From Glandiceps talaboti (lineage: Eukaryota > Hemichordata > Enteropneusta > Spengelidae): DNA of 64,000 nucleotides. The position numbers and the translations under genes were made by a program. Positions 56,301 through 64,000 of the stretch are shown here, piece after piece. The stretch lies in NCBI RefSeq assembly GCF_964340395.1, contig NC_135568.1:5101579-5165578 (forward strand), written 5' to 3'. The stretch's first letter is position 1. Each line of letters begins with the position of its first letter. The notes under the pieces are model-generated. The model had not been told where the DNA came from. It saw only the letters and a list, made by a program, of their open reading frames with translations, and did no database searches.

Positions 56301-57272
56301 CTAGTTTAGTACGGACAAGATTTTGTAAAATGGGTTTCTGCTATGAACACATTGAGACATGTTTTGGTCATGGCACCACCAAGTATGTGTTATCATAGTT
56401 TGCTAAAACAGCTGCCCAACCACAGTACCTTATTCATAAGTTACTCACAAATCATCTACATATCATTCTACAGTGATGGAGAAGTGTCATTGATATATGC
56501 GGGCCAAAGGTGAAAGGTTATATAGCAGAAGTGTAGCTAAGGGTTAGTGTCTTCTGATATACGACGAATGAACTCGATAAACTTTTATCTACCGATTATC
56601 AAAACGTATAGATAATAACATGGTAATGGTATTTTCAAAATGAGTTGTTTACCAGCTAACGTGACTGGTACTGTCTAGATCTGTTTATCTCTTTTTGCTT
56701 TTATCAATGGATGTACTTCTACATCTCATGTACGAACTACTCTAAGACTTGTTAAATGCGATTATGCTTATTGAAATATTCCCCAAGTTTTTGACAACAA
56801 CAGTTAACAGAGTATAGGGTGTTTTGTTAGTTTGTATAATAGTGATGTGTCATGGACAAGTTTAGGAATATATCCGATTATTTTACCCTGCTGGTGAATG
56901 GTTACAACACAATTTCAAATTGCAGTACCTAAAACATCTATACCACAACCTTCTGACCCTAATTCAAGATGACTAGATACGGTAATGTCATTACATGAGT
57001 ACAAACTGGACAAAAAGTCCTAGTCCGAGTGTTCAGATAACTGTTATCTAGAACGAAGACAATTTGGTTATCATACCCATTACCATGACAACTAAGGACG
57101 AATTAAAGACTATAGAGTGTATGGTGAACAGCAAACAAATAGGCGTCTCTAGTATAGTAACACATTGGTGGACTTAGCATTCATACAATCAGTTTTAACT
57201 TTGACTGGAGATGAGTTTCCCTTGTCTCTAGCTTCGCCATTTTGTTGGAAGAATCGACGTTAAAATCAACTC

Positions 57273-57339
57273 TCTCAGTTATTGCTATGTCACGATGCCA
57301 CTTGCCTTGCAACATTTTGTATAACATCATTAACATTAA

Positions 57340-57340
<1 letters not shown>
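57273..57340 (+). repeat. Microsatellite-flanking repeat, copy 2
   Basis: Counterpart of 16235-16312, directly upstream of the (CTGT)n-(CT)n tract. Confidence 0.7.
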
Positions 57341-57584
<244 letters not shown>

Positions 57585-60500
57585 CAGCAATTTCTTAAAC
57601 TCAGTATTCATTTCGTGCGACCACTGTTTCTAATTTACGTGATTTTGTGGCTGACATATTATACACTTACTACTCGACAATGCCATTTGTATGTAAGAAA
57701 CATAAAACATGAATTTGCTGTTGTTTAACGTTGAATGACATGTTGATCGTTAGAGTATTGGTGCTCGAGAAGTCACTGCTCAAAGTATGATAACGTTGGC
57801 TTCGTTGGCCCTAACGTGCGAATACAACCAACGTTACAATATGTATATCGTGTAGAGGTAGCTGTATATTCAGGATTTGGGGTCGCAAAATGACGTTATA
57901 TTCGAGATTTGTTGAGTCTTGATCAAGCTTGAGATATTTGTGCAGGCAAAAACGACTGACTGATTCTTTCATCGGTTACAAACAAAGTATCAAAACACAG
58001 GAGGTCTTCTATGAACATTATTTACACTGTAGTATTCCTAGTAGCATCATCTGTTCAAGTGGACCGTTTAGTATGTTATTTCGATTGGTAACGTGGTAGT
58101 TATGGACACGGTAAACAAACGAAGTCGGTTGATAGACAGGGAGTCAATTGGTCAAGTGTACTACGTATTTGATATACTCTATACACTATATGTGTTGTGT
58201 AGTGCTAATAATTCAATCAGGACACATGATTAATTTCATAATTTGAGCGTGCTTAATATTTTTTGAAACATATCACAGCAATGAATACTAATACTGTTTA
58301 ACACAAGGCAAACACGTTTTTATTTCGAATGTTAACGGAACGTACACTTTTCACTGACCTTACACAGTCAAACTTTAAGAAAAAGAGATGGGAATTAAGT
58401 GTTGTAAGACGAGTCAGGCCAAGTGCAAAGTGTTGTAGGTGACCTTGAACCTGTGTATAACGTATGTGAGAACCTGACACCGAAGTAGAAGTCAAACCCA
58501 AAAAGTAAACACAGTTTAAAGACAAATGGACTTTCGAAAACACAAAAGGCAAAAAAACCAAAAACCAAAAAATGATTTGGCCAATACCAGTGCTAGCATA
58601 TACATTTCATAATTTGCAAAGGATGTCCAGCAATTCATAGCAAGAACAACATCTACAATATACACACAGAAGAAAAAAATATTCGAAGCTACTTCAAACA
58701 AATAGATAAATGCTCTTCTCATCAATAAAACAATGTTCATTTCATGAAATGGATTACTTTACCTTTAATCAGAACGCTCCAATAGTGTCAATTTCATCAA
58801 CTCTATTAGACCAAGTCAGGCAACTTTATGGGAATGAAGTTTTCTATATCGCATACTGGATAGTCGTGTAACTTTATTGATCACTGCATCAAGTGAAATA
58901 TAAACTCAGAATTCAACTTCGTTTCTTTAATAAAACCATCCTGATTCCTTCCGTGTATCTGTATTGGCAACGCTGACACATAGCTACCATATCAGGAAGT
59001 TCTTGTCTAACCTCCCCATTTGAATTATGTAAAACACAAAGTAACCAACAACACATACATCTTGTTGTGGTTACTCGGTTCTGTGAAGGCGAAATATAAC
59101 ATGATTTTTGCTTCAAAATATTGTTATCTCTCTAATGGCCAGAATGAAGGCCCCTTAGGATGGCGAACATTTAACATCAAGTCACCTTGTACGGAGAACG
59201 TATTATGCTGATGAGAACCTTAGCACTAATACTATGATTAGGAATCCAGGTATGATATCAGTGATGATATTATACACATATATGTCCTCAACAGCAAATT
59301 TCCCGAATCCCTTTCATTTAAATCCTTGACGATATTGACTTTGGAATTTGAGTTTGTAAGCAGGCATTGAGTAACCAGGTGAACAGTATGTTATACCATA
59401 TCATCAAATAAACCATTGTTGAGGAAATAACCTTGAGAATTCATGGCAACATTTTATCGAGTGACCTCGATATCAACTGGGATTGATTAGGGGAGAAGGA
59501 CTCGCGTGTACTTCGTTTTTACAAATGTAAGATGCAGTTCCACTAACTTGTTCTGTACACGTGTCGAGGTGTAGACAACGGAGCTGTTGAACATTAAAAC
59601 TCTGGGATATGCGGGTACCAACACGTCATTATTACTTAAACCCTAAGGCTTGTCAAATGATACATTTTCTACTTCTACCCGCTAGCGAATCACCTTAAAT
59701 AGTAACTGAATTCTTCTACTTGTTTCTAGACTAACTACGTGTTCATACGACGGGAGAGTTGCTGTCATGTGTTAGGGAAAGGGTGGAGAGGAGTCATGAG
59801 AAAATTGGGAGGTGAAGCCAAGAAACGTTTCAAAATGTCTCGGAATCGAACAACCTTCACTTTCAATTCTAAACATCAATCAAGTTGAATGTTACGTAAG
59901 AATAAATTCTAATCATAGAAAGTACTTTTGGAGGGAGAGGGAGACATCATATAATTGGCTAAATTGTTGCACCGAGAAGGAATGGTTAATACACCCACGA
60001 CAGGACTGTTTTATTAGGTCACCAACACCTACATATACAGTAACTATCATCAGATGTTAACTTTTATGTCATGAATTTAGGTCAGTCATTTGGCACTTTA
60101 CCGCCTTCACGATGTCACCTGACTACGGGTAAACACACACTTCCAAATATGACTCGGATAGCAACAAGGGTTGTTTACTACAACTGTGTGTGTATGAGAT
60201 ATAAGCTACACGTTTTAACGTATTTACCGCATAGTATTTATCTGCCACACTAGGATACAGTTTAGGTTGTCAGGAAAGAAAAATGAAATTTCAGAGTTGT
60301 TTCTATTTAATCTTAACGACGGCCCTTCCCGTATACGAACTTCGTCAACTGTGACTGAAAACCGTGGGACATTAAATACAGTGTCTAATCAGATCAACCA
60401 AGCCCGAACTGTTTCCGCTTCCAATTATGCAGGTAATTATTTCAGAAAAGTCTACGTTGTCAAAACAGACGTCTATGGTCATATCTCTATCCATTCAATG

Positions 60501-61791
60501 ATGTTTCTACGATTTAGATGTATGAACTTTGACCTCAATACGTATCAATACAATTACTCGATAACTATGGAATGGGCAGAGGGTCATTGGTTGTTAATAG
60601 CTTAATAAGGTCAAACGTGGATTAAAACCTGCACTAGTTGTTACAGTATTATTTTTTCTATCGCTGAAGATTGTTAAAATTTCAATAATTAGACGCTGTA
60701 CATGCTGACTACAGATTGATTGTTATCCAAAAGTTGTACAGTAACAACTCACAGGTTGAAATCGTGATTGCTCTGAGTCGCTGATTTAAGGTGCGGACCT
60801 AAATATCAATTTGATTGATTGGATAATGTGAACAGCTACACTAATACACTTACATTCAGATAATTTAATACTGTTCAGGGTGTACGATATAGCAACAGTT
60901 TAAAAATCCAATCTCAGATGCTGTTTTGAGGAACATTCTATATGACAGGAAGTAGATAGGGAAAATCTAGTTGACGACGGCTGATGTTCAAGTTCAATAA
61001 CTTGATAATTAACACTCGTTGACAAATATTGACAACTGGTGCTCATGCTGTTCCATGGCTACTGGTTATTTAATCACACTACTCATTTCTTAAAACCACC
61101 GAGAGAGGACAGTATTTTCAACACACGTGGTTATTTTATTGTGTTAAAAAAGTTGGATGACAGGTGGTTATAGGGTGACTGACAGGTCTTTGTTACATTG
61201 CCTCGACAAAAATTTGGGTAGCACTGTCTCAAAGACAGTTCAATGGATCTTTTATTCAAAATAAGGTGATGAATAGTTAGTCTTCTAAGATATATTTAAG
61301 TCCATAACGGGAACATGATCTCTAGCGAGCGCGTAATGTGTAAAAAGGCATAGATATAATGTCGCAATGTGTAAAATGATATTGCAACCACACCCAATAT
61401 GTATTCAAAGGAACTCACGTAGAAGTGTTGTTTACTAGTGATGTGGTATATGATGGTGACGCAGTAGTTAAGACAACAATTCTTTTTCAAACGCTGTTGT
61501 GGATTGCACTGTGTCAGTTTCAACCATACCCAAATACTAGTAGTGTGTACTTGTAACCATTGTCACCATTCCGGATCCTAAACGATCTCCAATAAAGTAA
61601 GTGTACACGCTTTGAATCTCGTTTAGATGTTGTTCTGTCACCAAAGTCTCTCATCGTCAGAATATTCCACGGTACTAGATTCTTTTTTAGTGCAGTATTG
61701 AAATGTTAAATATGTAAAGCACTCAAGATTACAGAAAACTAAATTATTCCTTATCTTTCAATTTGTTCTTAAAACTAGCCACTTAAAAGAA

Positions 61792-61891
61792 TTGTTGTCG
61801 TGTATATACAAAATGGTGGGACATCGACCTAAATTGATCTCTAGACTACAGACGATTATGTTACTTCTGCTCTTAAATCCAACATGCAAAG
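61792..61891 (+). CDS. C-type lectin-like gene, exon 1 (signal peptide)
   Basis: The inner ATG at 61813 gives MVGHRPKLISRLQ followed by TIMLLLLLNPTCK, a signal-peptide-like hydrophobic core. The outer ATG at 61792 is also in frame. Donor gtaggt at 61892, phase 1, matching the start phase of the CTLD exon at 62594. Confidence 0.55.
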
Positions 61892-61972
61892 GTAGGTACT
61901 ATAGAATAATATCAGAAAAATCTTTCTCATATTTGAATTTACATGCACTGGATTTAAAGTATAATTTGCTAA

Positions 61973-62066
61973 CTAACTAACTAACTAACTAACTAACTGA
62001 CTGAGTGACTGAGTGACTGAGTGACTGACGGACGGACTGACTGACTGACTGACTGACTGACTGACC
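61973..62066 (+). repeat. (CTAA)n and (GACT)n repeats
   Basis: CTAA units followed by GACT/GAGTGACT units in the first lectin intron. Confidence 0.9.
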
Positions 62067-62593
62067 GGGTGACTAAATTTTGTCAACATGGTTTAACAAG
62101 TGATGTCATTGGTCATTATGGTCAGAAAAAGATAAATTTATATTTTATTCATGACCTTCAGTGACGGCAAGCTTAATACCTTTCGATAGTGTTTGAAATA
62201 TCTGAAAATGATAGAGCGTGTTTAAACTAGTTTTACTCAAAGTGTAGGAAAATAACAGAATGGCCCTTTTAGTCTGCAATAATCTATATCATATACAGTG
62301 ACAGAACGGAAGGGCCTCAGGGCAAATAAGAAGGATTTTCAAACTAAACTCTTTTGGATATTTTCTAAAATATAATCAATAGCACTTTAAGGTTATACAC
62401 ATTTTTTGTAACTTTTGTAAAGTTGTAACTCTTCGCAAAACTGAACATAGAGTAGGGGAAAATAACTAACTCTTGTTGTGAACCTGTATTGTTTATCATA
62501 CATAGTAAGGTACCTTAAAAATAGTTGTTGAAAAACAGCCAACGTAGTTTCATATTTTTGGCGTTACTTTGTCTAACTGACGTATCCTTCAAG

Positions 62594-62830
62594 GTTTGCA
62601 GTGTCCTGTCAGTTGGGTATCATTTCAATCGTCATGTTACTGGTTCAGCAATGGACAATTTGCCACGTGGTCAGAGGCCAGTGAAGTATGTAATCAACTT
62701 GGTTCTGTCCTAGCAGTTCCTAATAGTGAAGAAGAAAATAGTTTCCTTTACCTGAAAGGTTTTTCTCGGCGCTATACCAATGATTATGGCCACTACTATT
62801 GGTGGTTTGACCTTAGTGATATTACGATAA
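62594..62830 (+). CDS. C-type lectin-like domain, N-terminal exon
   Basis: Acceptor 'tatccttcaag', phase 1. The product has the classic first half of a CTLD: CPVSWVSFQSSCYWF, then FATWSEASEVCNQLGSVLAV, PNSEEENSFL and a YWWFDLSDI strand (canonical 'WIGLSD'). The first disulfide pair and the WxxAxxxC helix motif are present. The open frame continues to a stop at 62838. A GT at 62831 (gtaaat) is a usable donor in phase 1, which would join in frame to the C-terminal exon at 63308. As a secreted lectin-like protein it would act outside the cell; ligand unknown. Confidence 0.8.
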
Positions 62831-62882
62831 GTAAATAAAGTACCAAAAATTAGTTGTGTCGTATTTTGGTTCTCTCATACCA

Positions 62883-62935
62883 CATGTGTGTGTGTGTAGG
62901 GGGGTGGGGGGGGTGGGGGTGGGGTAGGGGGTTGC
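62883..62935 (+). repeat. (GT)n and G-rich tract
   Basis: A short GT run followed by G runs broken by T, with G-quadruplex potential, in the lectin intron. Confidence 0.8.
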
Positions 62936-62974
62936 ATTTACTCAAATACTAGGGTAGGCATGCAGGCATTTAAA

Positions 62975-63100
62975 CAGAATATTTGTATTTGTCATCAGCT
63001 GCCTTTGTTGGTTACATATACATAGACATACCATCTCAAGAGGATAGTCAAACAACGGTATCACATACATCCCATTATAATGGTTGATATCGTACCTTAA
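62975..63100 (+). repeat. Repeat shared with 39788-39906
   Basis: A second copy of the repeat next to the chimeric receptor fragment. Here it lies in the lectin gene, in the interval where the missing middle CTLD exon would be expected. Confidence 0.8.
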
Positions 63101-63307
63101 GAGACAACATTTTATATCTAAGACAGTTTCTCCGAACTTCAACATAATTGTCATTTTTGCATACTCAGGGCTCTGCACTTGACCCTACTTTTCAATTCAC
63201 ATATCTTCCCTTTACAAACTTATCCGTGTTATAAGATGACTTTACACAAAAAGGCAGATGGCATGCTCTACATGGGAATTGGAAATGCCTCCTGTATTTC
63301 TCTACAG

Positions 63308-63370
63308 TGAGAAAGAGCTGCTGCACGTTATCAGTATTGTCAGATTGCCACAACAAATACTACTGTAAAG
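63308..63370 (+). CDS. C-type lectin-like domain, putative C-terminal exon
   Basis: Acceptor 'tttctctacag', donor gtaatc, 63 nt, phase 1-1. It encodes RKSCCTLSVLSDCHNKYYCK. The spacing resembles the last disulfide region of a CTLD (ENCxxx...DCxxxxYYxC). No exon for the intervening long-loop region (W.DG..NW..P) was found in 62831-63307, so the gene may be defective or the domain abbreviated. Confidence 0.45.
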
Positions 63371-64000
63371 GTAATCGACCTCAAAGGTAGAGGTAAGTAA
63401 TTCGTGTTAAGGTTCTATGGTGCAGTGTACTGTATAACCAATGCAATTTTGTGTACAACACTGTCAATTCGTATCGAGGCGTAGACTAGCTGCCCCTTCA
63501 GTAGTGAAATAATGGTGCTCAAGCAGCGAACACAACTTGACTGTCTACACGTGAATAAAGGAATTTAAATACTGAACAACACAACAGCCGTGTTTGACAT
63601 TAAAGGTGCATGGTTAAAATACTCGTCTAAACCGTAATTAATGAGGAATGCCACTATACCAAATATGGGTATTTTCATAAACATTTGGTTCTGGAGAGTC
63701 ATTTCATGAATTTACATTACCCACATTACACGCGATTTTTATTTTAGAGAAACATATAACTTTGTTTATTTTGGGTTTTTGCTGTGGGCCACAAGAAAAC
63801 TAAGTAGAAATGTATATGAAATAGGCGAACAATGAAATTAGGGTGTTTGCACTTAAGGAAATAGGCACATAATCACGGCATTGCTGTCAGGCTCAAAATA
63901 TGAAATATATACATTAAGCGACAGTATTATCAGAATTGCCATACATATAAAACAAAATGTAATCAACAGTTGGACAGTGTGTTGATTGATTTATCGCATA
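63371..64000. other. No recognised feature
   Basis: AT-rich sequence with no convincing exon. Any further lectin exon or 3'UTR would lie here, but I see no clear stop or poly(A) context. Confidence 0.4.

Noticed and set aside
59812-59886. Short peptide RNRTTFTF resembling the start of a paired-type homeodomain
   Set aside because: The match is only eight residues and is followed by a stop with no helix 2 or 3; chance.

Overview
This is AT-rich, intron-rich, microsatellite-laden animal nuclear DNA. The basis is spliced genes with GT-AG introns, a Cys-loop receptor gene with the classical metazoan nicotinic exon sizes (45 and 110 nt), a Penelope-like retroelement, a DDE transposase relic and a C-type lectin-like exon. 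A marine invertebrate (hemichordate, cephalochordate or lophotrochozoan) fits best; I cannot fix the species from sequence alone. Almost all short open frames are chance or microsatellite frames.

Layout. 1-7557: no gene recognised. 7558-26233 (+): a complete six-exon gene for an alpha-type nicotinic acetylcholine receptor subunit (about 588 aa), with poly(A) signal candidates to about 27.8 kb. Its last intron holds two copies of a GIY-YIG Penelope-like element arranged as an inverted repeat (22938-25616). Each outer end carries a sequence that folds as a minimal hammerhead ribozyme; the right-hand one is in the sense of the receptor pre-mRNA. 26.2-30.3 kb: no firm gene, two unexplained minus-strand open frames, and a decayed DDE transposase fragment at about 29.88-30.16 kb.

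30.74-39.55 kb and 47.55-55.64 kb are two copies of a direct segmental duplication. Each carries one small gene on the + strand that I could assemble exon by exon: a 109-aa product from 6 exons and a 127-aa product from 8 exons. Both encode a signal peptide, a short Thr/Ser/Glu/Pro-rich stalk built from tiny exons, and a hydrophobic C-terminus typical of GPI-anchored proteins. Every coding intron is in phase 1, so exons can be added, lost or skipped without frameshift, and the copies already differ this way.

39.9-47.5 kb, between the duplicated blocks, is a repeat mosaic. It holds a chimeric fragment of the nicotinic receptor gene (intron 2 sequence joined directly to a piece of exon 5, with a stop codon), two long copies plus partial copies of a roughly 2-kb repeat ending in GT microsatellites, three copies of a roughly 115-bp tandem repeat, and near-perfect palindromes. 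55.6-61.8 kb: no firm gene. 61.8-63.4 kb: an apparently incomplete C-type lectin-like gene with a signal-peptide exon, an N-terminal CTLD exon and a likely C-terminal CTLD exon.

The genes do not form a pathway. The receptor is a neuronal or muscle-type ion channel subunit; the small GPI proteins and the lectin are secreted or surface proteins. The shared theme is local duplication: receptor fragment, small-gene pair and repeat units.
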